From Paralithodes platypus (Eukaryota; Arthropoda; Malacostraca; Decapoda; Lithodidae), in the NCBI GenBank assembly GCA_032716605.1, contig CM064502.1, positions 53,956,879-54,020,878 on the forward strand: 64,000 nucleotides of DNA, in the 5' to 3' direction. The notes below the pieces were generated by a model. That model was not told the DNA's origin, searched no databases, and was given only the letters and a program-made list of their open reading frames with translations. Positions 24,801 to 38,200 of the stretch are shown here, piece by piece. Within the stretch, counting starts at the first letter, position 1. Each line of letters opens with the position of its first letter. Made by a program: the position numbers and the translations under genes.

Positions 24801-27800
24801 AACCCTTCTTCCTGTCCTGTCATATTTGTGTCTCCATTAAAGATTGGGGATATAGATGGAGATGGTAATAGTTCCAATGATATCAGTGGTAGTGTGGTGT
24901 CTTCAGCTTCAGATCCACCCCCTACCACTCCCACCTCCACCACTATGGCCACTCCAACCACAGGTAGCAGTAGCATCACCGTGGTAACATCAGTCTACCA
25001 CAGTCCCATTTTCTCATCAGGGGCTGATAAGAATATATTCCCTTCAGCCATCATCACCAGCACTCCTCCTAAGCTGCCTAAACCTCTGCGCAAGATCTCA
25101 CCAGCCAAGGGGTACAAGTCGCCCATCAAGACTTCGCCGCTGAAGCAAGTGTCGCCAATATTGCGGAAGTACCACAAGCTGTCCCCAAAGAAGAGGAAGC
25201 TTACACCTATTCTGCCAAAAGTGGTAAGATAAAGTTATATATATAGTCTGTTAAACTTAATATATTAACACATACACCTCAACACCTCTCTCATAATAAA
25301 GTGTAGGTCATATTCATAATTATAATCTCTGCTATCTACAGACACTTTAGTAAATCGGCCTACCTCTGCCCTATTAGTGCCACTAGTGTCATAGCCTCTC
25401 TTACAACTGCAATCTGTCCATATACATACATAAATTTAAAGACCGAGTGCTCCATACGAAGTTCAGTTCCGGTCTCACGTCCATACCTATAATACATTTT
25501 TAGCAATACCGGTAAGGAATGTAACACTTGGTCGTTGGATCTCATGGTAAGTAGTGGCAAAAATTCTCTAAACTTTCCCCAGCCGAATTTTATGCTGGCG
25601 ATAGTGGAAGAAGGTGTTGGCGACCATCAGCCTCCTCCCCACACATACATCCACAAGTGCACTGCCATTCCCATCCACTTCTGAATGGCACTCCCTCTTC
25701 TCCTATCACCCCATCTACTTTCCTATCATCCACCTTCCCATTCATATCACCAATCAGAAATATTCTTTCACTACCAAACTCATCCAGGCATTCCTCAACA
25801 CTTACCCAAAACTCCCCTTTTACTATTTCTGTTTTATCCTCAGTCGTTAACCACCTATGTCTGTATCCCCACTCTCATTCTTATCCACACAATCCTTGAA
25901 CCCACAGATCCATACCCCCATTACACACTCCTGCTTATTACTAATAAACAAACACACCCCTTCTTTAGCTCTTTCATTCTCACTCACTCCAGCACTCACA
26001 TCCATACCATACTCCCTTTCCTTCCTACATATACCCTTCTAATTCATCTGTCATTCCATATATCCCACCTTGAATATACATACAATATATACATCATTTT
26101 ATAACTGAGTGGTCCACACAAGGTTTGGTTTCAGTCTCACATTCTAATGGTGGTATTTCAGGCAGCCCTCTTCTGGGAGCTGCCCTATTTGTCAGGTTGT
26201 AAAATTGAGATCAGATCGTATAACTTACACCCAACGGTCCATCTCCTTCCACGATCACGAACTTGCATCTTTTCTCCCAATTTAGATAATCCATTTTCTC
26301 CACATGCCCAAAATCACCCAAGCCTGCTTGTATCCATTTGTTTGCTGATACTTTTAACACCAAACTGCCTTCCTAACTCCTCATTAGGTATCTTATCATG
26401 CAGTTTGGCCCCACATATCCATCTCACCATTCTCATTTTGTTACATTCTATTATGTTGATATAATCCACTTTATTTTTGGGAGAAAACAAAACAAAACAA
26501 GAAATACAGTAAGCAAATAGGGAACACAATTAGAACTTAAGAATAATACAATTGTTTATTTTTTGGATGTTAGCGCGTAAAAGTGACATCAGGCCAGAGG
26601 AAGCTTGCCCCCAAACTCCGGAGCTATTCTCACCCTGCCCTGGACCCCACCACCATCCCCACCACCAGCCTACAAGGGTCGCCGGTACACACCATCGACC
26701 GGTCAGTTCTCACACACATTTTTGTATTGTAATTGGCACTATACATACACATACATACATAAAATTTTAAGACTGAGTGTTCCACACATAAGTGCAGTTT
26801 CAGTCTCTTGTCCTAATGGCGGCGTTCCAGGCAACCCTGTTAAGGGCTGCTTCACTTGTCAAGTTCTTGGATTTGAGATCGGCGCGTATAGTCCGATCCC
26901 AGGTCTTCCTCGGTCCACCCCTTGGTGCAGCTCCCTCCACAATCACAGACCTGCATTTTGTCACCCAATTTTGTTCATCCATTCTCTCCACATGTCCATA
27001 CCATCCCAGTCTACTTGTACGCATCACCTCGCTAATACTCTTTATACCTAAACGTCTCCTCAGCTCAACATTTGTTATTCTATCCTGTAGCCTGGCCCCA
27101 CACATCCACCTCACCATTCTCATCTCATTACGCTCCATTCTGTTGACATCCTCTACTTTAACGGCCCATGTTTCTGAAGCATACGTCATTGCACTTCTAA
27201 CACATGAGGCATACACCTTTCCCTTCAGGGGGAGAGGCATTCTTTTCATGGTCAGGATTGGCATCAATTCTCTGAACTTCCCCCAGCCACACCTAATTCT
27301 AGCAACAGTGGCAGCCTCGGCCCCACCACCGGCAGAGATGGTATCTCCTAGGTAACAAAACTTGTTCACCAGCTCCAAAGACTCATTTCCAAAATTCACA
27401 GCCACAGGATCATCACTTAACACAAGCTCGCCTTTGCACACTACGCACTCAAATTTCTCTATTTCTGACTTATCCTTCGGCAGGGGCCCCTTTATTCTAC
27501 TACAGCGCTTACTCCCATGGTGTACCCAACATCGACAGATGCTACATTGAATTGAGTTAACGCCCACTCCCTTTCCACACACTGCACATGGGTATGCACC
27601 GCTCTTTTCCACATTGCCTCGTCTCAAACTACAATGCATAACCTTGGTTTTGTTAATATTGACTCTTAAACCCTTGCTCGCCATGCCCTCTCTCCACTTT
27701 CTGAATTTGGCCTCAGCATCCTGACAGCTATTAGGACTAAATCGTCCGCATAAAACAGTTCCAACGGGAGTCCGCCTCTAAAAACTCTAGACAGCGCCTC

Positions 27801-30800
27801 CAAGACCATAATAAAGAGGAGGGGGCTTAACACTGAACCCTGATGGACTCCAACACGGACTGCGAATTCATCACTCAGTACACCTTTCACCCTCACCGAA
27901 CTTCGCGAATCCCACCAAGTTTCCTCATAGCCCACTGTACAACATCTCTAGGTACCCTATCAAAGGCCTTCTCCAGGTCCACAAACACAAAGTAAAGATC
28001 CCTGCCTTTTAGTAGGTATCTTTCCTGTATCTGCCTGACTATGAAGATAGCATCGGTTGTACCACGTCCTGGCATAAAACCAAACTTGCCTGATCAAACC
28101 CTCAAGGACTCTCTCACAGACCTTCATGATTTGGTCAAGCATTTTCAGGCCCCTATAATTTCCTCTATCTAGCGCATCCCCTTTTCCTTACACTTTTGAG
28201 CCAATCCTCTGGGATTTTCTCATCTTTAATAATGGTGTTTATCAACTCAGTGACTATCTGATCAATGATTCTTCTTTCTTTTTCTCTCTCTCTCTCTTTT
28301 TTTGTTTTCTGTGTATGAAGCAGACAAAGGCAGGCTGCCTATAATGAGTGTCTCCCCCATAGCCAATAGAGTGACAGAGAGCCAAATTCAAGGGACAGTG
28401 GACTCAAAATGCCTGGACACATAAAGTTTAAAGCAGTCTAAGTCATAGGAAAGATTGATTGAGGGAGAGAGTTTCAGAGTTCACTTATTGAGTAGAAGAA
28501 AGACTGAGAAAATTTGCAAATTCTTGGGTTGGAGATCCAGACAGAATAGGAGTGGGACTGTGTTGAAAGGCGGGTGCCTTGCACTTTCCGCAAGGGAGGG
28601 GGTTTGCACTGAGAGAGTTGTTGTTGTTGCTGTTCCCCAAGCTGCCTGGCCGAACAGCCCCAAGGCCCCGAGCAAGGCCAAGGCCACAACCGAGCGCCCC
28701 CCACAGAACCCTCCCCGCCGACCACAATAAACCTGGGTGACCGAAGCCACTCCATGGCGGGGAGCTGAGGAAACACCCGGAAAGCCAAAGCCCCACCCAG
28801 GGCCCTGTACCCCTCAGCAATTATGAAGAGAAAGTTGAGGGGCAAAGGAAAAATGTGACGCTTTGGCTTCCAATCTTGGTAGATTGGGAGGTCAATCCAC
28901 GGAAGAGACGCCGTCACTTGAGATCTAGAAAATATACAAGTAAAAGGAACAGTCAGAGTAAGCTATGGGTATGGCAGAGATCGCTCAGTTCTCACTCTGA
29001 TAGACCAGCCCATCACCACTGAGAGAGTTTTGAAGAACACTGATTGTTGTAATAGTGATAGAAGAGTGAAAGAGATGCAACATTGCGGCGTGTAGAAAGA
29101 GATTGTAGGGAACTAGTAAGAGGAAGTGAGTTGATGACGCGAAAATCTTTGGACTCTACTCTTTCGAGAAGTGTGGTATGGGTGGAACCTCCCCACACAT
29201 GCCAACAATACTGATACATGGGCGGACTGTGCCCCTATACATAGCCTACAGAGACGGTTGAGCTCACCTAACTTCTGGCAAGCTGTCTTAGCAAGAGGGG
29301 AAATATGATCTTTCCATGGAAGGTTGGATGAAAAAGATACACCAAAAATATTGAGAGTAGATGAAAGTTTGATTTGTGTATTGTTGAAGAATAATTGATA
29401 GTCTTGTGGAAGATATCAAAGGGAAGTTAAATGGAGAAATTGGGTTCTTGGAGGCATTTAGAATAACAAAATTTTCTCTTTCCCATACATACATACAGTA
29501 CCGGTACATACATACATACATGCAAGCTTAACCCTCCTCGCCCGGCTGGACTCGATAGCTCCATATCAAGTTTTCCTCGCGTCACACGGCTGTGCTCGAT
29601 AGCTCCATTGCAGTATTGCATGGCTTAAAACTACTTAAAACCGCACTAGAGAAAGTTTTGTTGTCTTAGCGGATGGTCCGTATAACCAACAAGAACAAAA
29701 ACACATAACCAGTCATTCAGCTGACTTGCTTGCATGCAGGCCTAATGCAAGCTTGTATTGATTTTCCTTGGTCCCAAACGATGCATCAAAGCAGTTGACA
29801 GTGACTTAGGAACGATTAGAAGGTGAAATAAATTGGTAATCAATAATCAATATAAATACTGTAATACATAATCAATAATTAATCAATTGTTGAACGAATG
29901 CAAATAGACCGTAGCCGTGGCCGTCGATACTGCATCGCCGCATTCAAGTAGGTCTCAGTAACAAGCCAAACCACTCAGTTTAATTTTCCACCTCACACAA
30001 TAACCGCTTAATGTACAGTGTTCTAGTCTTCACCCATCGCAAGATAGCACCAAGTACTGCCTCTGCCTTTGGAAGGTTTAAATGAGCGTTCGGCGAGGGT
30101 TCAACACCGTTTTGTCTACAGAGAATGTGCTTACAGTCTCACATCCTAAATGGCGGATTTCCAGGCGACACTGTCAAGGGCTGCCTCTGTTGTCAAGTTA
30201 TTTATTTTGAGATCGGACTGCAGTACCTGATCCCACATCTTTCTAGATCTACTCCAGCCTCTTCTCGAGGTTGAAAGTGTACCCGGTACTGCGGTGTGTG
30301 AACCAGAATGATGTGGAGGGTGAGGGAGAAGACTACTTTATATGCTGTACAAAGCTAACAGTTGACCTTCTCTAGGTCAAAGAGTGTCCTGCGGTGTGTG
30401 CACAACAATGAGGTGGAGGGTGAGGGAGAACTGGTGCCTCTGGAGGATGACTTGGAAGAGGAGGAGGATGAAGAGGAAGAGGAGGAAGATGAAGAGGCTG
30501 AACAGGTAAGTCTCAACTCTTTAAAACAGAGGACTTTGATTTTTGGTTTACTCTAACTACATCCAGATGTTTCTATGAATCTCAAATTTAATACTGTACA
30601 GTACTAGTAAGGTTGTCCAGAACAGGGCTGCCTAGAATGCTGCCATTAGGACTTGAAACACTATGTCTTATGGATCACTCGGCCTTGAAAATGTGTGGGT
30701 GTACATACTGTTTGTATTAATTAGGTTAATTTGTAAGTTATTAGGTGGTTTGGTGATGATATCTTATCTATGAGTGCTGTACTGTATTTTATATATTATT

Positions 30801-33800
30801 TTGTAATAGTATAGATATCTTATCAATATTTGTATTTTTTACTATTGTTAATGTCTTGTCATGTTGCAAATTTGATTTTAAATAATATTTTGACATTTAA
30901 CATGTAGTTTCTTTATTCATGCAGAGTTTAGTAAAAATTTGCCAGAACGTCCCGGACTTCCCAAACTTGACTACTTCCTTTAACGTGACGATAGTGCGTT
31001 GTTATATGTGCGATTGGTTTGCTTGGGAAACAGATTTAACTTGCTCATGTAGTGATGTACACCCTATGTGGTGGATTGTGTTCTTTTATTTAATAATTTT
31101 CATTTTAGTAAGCGTTGTTTCCACATAGCGATTTTGATAATTTAATTTGACTTTATATTATCCTTGTCCCAATTTTGGTTTGTTTAGTTTGCAAGTTTTA
31201 CATTTTAATTTTAATTTTTATTTATTGCCTGATGCCGTGAGCCCCAAAGGGGTGGCCACTTATTTAGAAAAGCGCTCATTCCTCGTACGATATCACAAGC
31301 GCTAAAAAAAAACAAAAAATAAATTAATCAATATTAACATATTTACAACATGATTTACATACCAGTAGTTATTGGTACAATAATTATAATTTATAAACTC
31401 TATACTCATCAGTCACTACACCATTGCCCATATCACATCATCTTTACTACCTCCAGTGAAAGATTTATTAACCCTCTCGCTATCCTATGGATGCGGGGGT
31501 TTCCGATTAGCAATCAGAAATAGAGCTCAAAATCTTATATTATCCAAAATTAGTTGTGAGCCCACAGCTAACTCAAAGACAACTGCAGAGGTTGAAGTAA
31601 CTAAACTAAAGGTTTCTATATACCCCTGATGGTCACAAAGGCTTTTAAGTATCCCAGAATAGGCTCAAATGGCATCCTGTGGGTGAAAGGGTTAATGATT
31701 CCACAAATGAGGTCTGCTGCATGTTCATAAACATTGTGTAACCATTATACATCCATAGGATCAAGATGGCAAAAGTCTTGGATTTCCTAAAAAAGCAAAG
31801 AACATTGCTAACTTCGACTGGTTGGAAGATGGAAATGGGATGACTTCGGACATATTTGATGTATTTTATTCACTTTTGATAGTATCAATTGCTTGCCTTT
31901 GTGATATCCTTAATTTATTTGTATGATAAATGTAGGTTATTAGTTAGTTAGTTATGTGAGCAGATTAACCAGACCACTGAGCTCCATACGGAACTCTCAT
32001 AGGTGTAGGTTATTTGTAGGGTAGTAATTGGTAGGGGTCACTTCTTCATGCTATGCTTACAGGTACCTACCCGATAGCATTATCGTTAGTGAGTGCTATA
32101 TGTATTTTGTACTATTGTTAATATCTTGTCAAATTGCAAATGTGCAATTAGTTTGCTTGGGAAACGGATTAACTTGCTCATATAGTCATGTACACCCTAT
32201 GTGGTGGTTTTTGTGTTATTTTATTTCATAATTTCATTTGATTAAAGTGTTATTTCCACATAGCAATTTTGATTAGTTCTTTTGCCTTTATATTGTGTTG
32301 TCCCTATTTTGGTTTGTTTATTTTGCAAGTTTTACATTAGAATTTTGTACATTGCCTTTATGCACTTCACTGTTTTCCTTAAATACAGGGTATTGTTGAA
32401 GCTGTTATTTACATTTTGATATTTTGATGGCAGCAACAAGAGCAGCACCTGGCAGCACTATTAAAAGCCTCCTCCACCATATCTCTGCGACGGGGGGGAG
32501 GAGCAGGGGGAGGGGGTGACATTCTGGACAAAAGGCTGGAGGGAGGAAGGAAACTTAGTAAACAGCAGCGGAGACTACAGGCTCGTATCACAGCATTAGC
32601 AGCTCAGCCGGACTCTGCTGCACAGGACAAGGGTAAGATCTCTAGCCTTTCTTTTTTGTTCTATATTAAACTCTTATGTATGGTGGATATCAATTTTGAA
32701 AGTAAATAAAGAACTCTTTAATAGATTTAATACAATCCCAGCCATAAATGTAATCTTTGCAGGGTCAACTTCTAGGCAGCCATCTATAAACAATCAATAA
32801 CTAATTTTAAAAGGCTTAGATACATGCATATTCATGACAGACATGCATGCATGTACAGTATGTGCCTTGGTCACCCGGAGGTGGCAGTTTTGATAACGGA
32901 ATAAGAGAGTTGAATCTGGAACTGCAATACATCAGCACCACTTTGCTACTTCTAAATAATCTGGGACAGTGTGGTTATCAGTGGTCCTCTGCCGGGTCGC
33001 TGTTTATGTAACATGAGCGTAATTATACTTGATATGGTTACCACCCAACGAAGTCAAACAGCTACCATTATATGGAAATTTGTAGATTGGCACCACACAT
33101 GTACCACACAATGGTTAACTGACAATTTTATTACAATGCTAGCGCACAATTTATTTTCAAGGCATCATGTTAACTCTAAAATAAATTAGTTTGACAACCC
33201 GAAGGGAAGGAAGAAAAATCATATATTTAGTAGTGGTTCAGTAGTCAATGACGTAGAGCCTAAACACCATTGATAGTATTAGTGCTGCAAACTTTGTCTA
33301 CCACGCTATCCTGTATGGTTTTCTTTGCCCTGTAGACCTCTCTTCTAGCATTACGCTTGGCGGACAGGTATTCTTCATTGCTGCCACTGTCCTTCCATAC
33401 TTTGAGACATCTCTTCTTCTCTCTGACTGCAGCTTCGACATCGTTGTTCCACCACCAGGAGAACTTATGTCTGGGTGGCTTCGAGCCGTGAGCGAGCAAC
33501 TAAGCCCCATGCATCCTGCGAAGGCAAGATGGCAGGGGCTGGTTGCAGCTAAAAAAGTGCTTCACATGTCTCACCCCCTAGACTGGAACGAGACCTCACA
33601 GGCTTCACCTTTCAATGTAGAACGGTTGAATGTACAGGCTCTCAGCCTATGCCCGAGAGGGAGTAGTTGGAATATATAGGAAAAAAAAAATGCAGAGACA
33701 AAGTGGTTTCATATATTTTCATTAAGTATCGAGAAATTAGCTTCTAAGGGATTCAATTTATCGTTAGTTGAAAAGAAACGTACTATAGTGATAGTTTTCC

Positions 33801-35196
33801 TTCACCTCTATCCATAACAGCACCATATGTTATTATATTATGCTACCTCACAATGGGTTGATGTTCTATTAAGGGGAGATGGGCCGTTTTTCTGGTCCCC
33901 TTTCTCCCTTGTGCTAAGCCCCATTTGTTTTGAGATTATAAGACGTTCGGCCCATTAGTTTGGCGATTTTAAAACCTTTTGCCCCGTTTCTTTGTCAATA
34001 TTAAGACCTTTCATGCTATTTACGTGTCAATTGTTTTCCTGGCGAACAATAGTGAGCCTGTAATTTAGGAAGAACTAGCCTTCGGCCGGGACATTTGTCT
34101 ACTGAAAAATGGAAAAATGTATCTAGAAGGGGGATCTAATGGATGTTTTTGAAAGTTTGATGGAGGTCTAGGGAGAAAACTAAAAACATAATAAATCTAT
34201 AAAGTAATTGACCAAAAAATAAACCCTTCCCCCCTTAACCCATACAGTACCGGTGACGCCCTTTTCACTATATTGCGGCAACTATTAGACTATTTTATTC
34301 AAATTAGGAAGGACCTCTAGCCATAATAACGCTTCAAACTATCTCAAACAACCTTTTTAACGACCGTAGAGCCTTCGTAAGCTGCATAATATTGTCTAAA
34401 TATAGCTAGAATATTGTCTAAATATAGCTAGAATAGAAGATAACAAACGTCACTGGTACTCAAAGGGTTAATATTGTCTAAATATAGCTAGAATAGAAGA
34501 TAACAAACGTCACTGGTACTCAAAGGGTGGTACTCAAAGGGTTAATATTGTCTAAATATAGCTAGAATAGAAGATAACAAACGTCACTGGTACTCAAAGG
34601 GTTAATATTGTCTAAATATAGCTAGAATAGAAGATAACAAACGTCACTGGTACTCAAAGGGTTAATATTGTCTAAATATAGCTAGAATAGAAGATAACAA
34701 CGTCACTGGTACTCAAAGGGTTAATATTGTCTAAATATAGCTAGAATAGGGTTAATATTGTATAGCTAGAATAGAAGATAACAAACGTCACTGGTACTCA
34801 AAGGGTTAATATTGTCTAAATATAGCTAGAATAGAAGATAACAAACGTCACTGGTACTCAAAGGGTTAAGGGGAGACGAGTCGCTTTTCTAGTCCACCTT
34901 CTCCCTCATCTTTAGACCCATTAGTTTGGCGATTTTATGAACTTTCGCCCCATTTCTGTCAATTTTAAGACCTTTCCTGTCAATTAGGTCTCCATTTTTT
35001 CCTGGAGAGCGATAGCGAGCCTGTAATTTAAGAGGAATTGGCCTTCGGCCAGGACATTTTTCTACCGAAAAATGTACAAATTTATCTTGAAAGGGGGTCT
35101 AGGGGGCTTCATTTTAAGCTTGATGGAGGTCTAGCAAGGAAACTAGAAAAATAATAAATAAATAAAAAAATTCAACAAAAAGTGAAGGATCTCCCC

Positions 35197-35235
<39 letters not shown>

Positions 35236-38200
35236 TTTATTCAGTTAGCAATTTACAGAGTTGGTACCACATAGTACAGTATGTTACAAATATGACATGT
35301 ACCAGCTTTGCATAATTCCAACTAAGGATAGCCCATTAAGGCCGTTAGGCGTATTTCCCTTAATGGCCTAATATCTTCTATGTGTTACAGTTATGGCCCA
35401 GAGTTACCTGATGCGGGTAAGAGAAGCCTTGATGGCCAGAGAACCCGCGGCATTTAAGAAATTCCTGCTTCTGCTGACGGAGTTTACAGAGAACCAAGTG
35501 CGCAGTCCTCTTGATCTTTACGCACAGCTCTCTCTGGTAAGTAAAGCTGGCATCACACAAGCGCTTTTTCCCTCAACTTTTATCCTTAACACTGGTCTGG
35601 CAGCTTATTAGGTTAACATTTATGATATTTTGGTTACCTAAATTCATCTACCATCAGTCTAGTTTCCGATGTCAGTGCCCAAATATTCCAGAAATGTTGT
35701 CAGAAATTTTTTGATCATTGAATGTTGACTATTATAATGTAAAACTTGCAAAATAAACAAACCAAAACTTATACGAACACAGTCAAAAGACAAAACAACT
35801 AATCAAAATGGCTACTTTGTATAAAAGCTCTCGTGTGATACCGGCGTAAGGACCTTGTCACACCACTGTGTTTCCATGCAACTTTTGATCATTGTGTTTT
35901 CTTGGAAATTCTTTAGGGCTCTTTTGTATTGGTTGTTGTTGTTGTTCCCCAAGCTGCCTGGCCGAACAGCCCCAAGGCCCCGAGCAAGGCCAAGGCCATA
36001 ACCGAGCGCCCCCACAGAACCCTCCATGCCGACCACAATAAAGCCTGGGTGACCGAAGCCACTCCATGGCGGGGAGCTGAGGAGGGTGCAGAAACGCCCG
36101 GGAAACCAAAGCCCCACCCAGGGCCCTGTGCCCCTCAGCAATTATGAAGAGAAAGTTGAGGGGCAAAGGAAAAATGTGACGCTTTGGCTTCCAATCTTGA
36201 TAGATTGGGAGGTCAATCCACGGAAGAGATTCCGTCACTTGAGATCTAGAAAATATATAAGTAAAAGGAACAGTCAGAGTAAGCTATGGGTATGGCAGAG
36301 ATCGCTCAGTTCTCACTCTGATAGACCAGCCCATCACCATCACCTTTTGTATTGGTAAATATAGTTGGTTTATTTCTTCCATAATGACATACATTAAAGA
36401 CAGAATAACCCAGCACTATACTGTACTCTGTTTCATTTCATCTGACGGTAAATTGAATCCATTAGCAGCTAATTTCTCGATACTTTAAAATTTAAAACTT
36501 GCAAACAAAGTCAAACCAAAACTGAGACAAAGACAATATAAAGTCAAAACAACATATCAAAATCGCTATGTGGAAACAACGCTTACTAAAATAATGGAAA
36601 AATATGAAACCACTATGTCTCTGCATCATATTAAGACCAAATTTATATAATTAGCACCCAATTTCACTACACAATCTGCAAAATAACTGAGAAATCTTGA
36701 TGGGAAGTTTGCAATTTACCGTCAGATGAAATTAAACCGAGTATAGTAACAAAGCTTACAAGGTTTACTCTGCCACTTATTTTAGCAGCCAACTACTGTA
36801 CAGGTCTCCCTCGATATACGATTGGGTTACGTTCCTGAAAACCCAATCATGAATAGAAAAATCGTATGACAAACCGTTAAAATTAATGGGGTGAAAGGGA
36901 ATGCATTTTCGTTTTCGGACCAGCCAAAACACAAGCACAGACACTTAAAAACCTATAATAGTATCGTAAAATAGACATCGGATAGTGAGGGAGACCTGTA
37001 CTTTGATAATAATAAATATATGTCAATATTTGTTTTGCAGATCTTAAAGGACTATCCACAGTTGTTGGAAGAGTTTGTCTCCTTCCTGCTGCCCCAACAA
37101 GCTATAGTGATAGGCAAATATGCACAATACTGCGCCATCCATCGCATGAGAGATTTTCTGGAGAAACTTGAGGTAAGTTATTTAAAGTATCAGTAATAAT
37201 ACAGTAGAAGTGCTACTTTGCCCAAAATCAAAACTGCATACCCAACTCTACGATGGGTTACCAGCACCTAAGCAATGTTGTTATATCACATGTGTATAGG
37301 TTTGCAGTACTAGGCACATGTGAACAAGGTTTTCTCTGCCCCAATCAGAGATAGTAGAAAGATCAGAAGATAGGCGTGCCAAGACTCTGTTTCGTGAGTT
37401 TTGGAGTGATTGCGTGCTGGGTTGTTGTGAAAAACTAATTGAACGGTGTAAGGTAGGGTCATCAGCATATGAGTGGATGGGACTAAAGGTACGGTTGAGG
37501 AGATCATTAATGAATATTAGAAAGAGAATTGGAGATACGACAGACCCCTGAGGAACACCGGGGTTGATAGATTGAGGAAGAGAATGATCGCTGTCCACAA
37601 GTGCAGCTATGGAACGGTCAGAGAGGAAAGTAAAGATAAAGGCACAGATGGATGGATAGAAACCGAAGGAGGGTAATTTACAAATTAGAGATTTGTGCCA
37701 GACTCTATCGAAGGCCTTCGATATGTCTAGCGCATTAAAAAAAAATCTCCCCGAATTCCCGAAAACGAAAGGAGGATGACCAACAGTTAGTAAGATAAGC
37801 AAGATCACCAGTAGAGCGACCCCTAAGGAAGTCATACTGGCGATTTGACAGTAGATTATGTGATGAAAAATGCTTAAGAAATTTTGAAGTAAGAAGACTT
37901 GGGAAAAGGCGTAATTTTATAGTTCAGCCTGTATAGTCCAAGAAGCTTGTACAGTATGTCTATACAGTAAGTTTATGTAGGACAGTAGATCAAATCTCTC
38001 TCATTGTCAGTGATTTAAGAGCTATCTCTGTTGTTGTTGTTCCCCAGGCTGTCTGACCGAACAGCCCCAAGGTCCTGAGCAAGGCCATAACCGAGGCCAT
38101 AACTGAGCGCCCCCACAGAACCCTCCCTGCTTACCACTAAGAAAGCTCAGGTGACCAAAGTCGCTCCCAGGCGAGGAGCTGAGGAGGGCGCAGAAACGCC

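Noticed and set aside
26800..27684. Host gene of 294 codons on the minus strand
   Set aside because: It is the C-terminal half of LINE A, found in many broken copies in this window.
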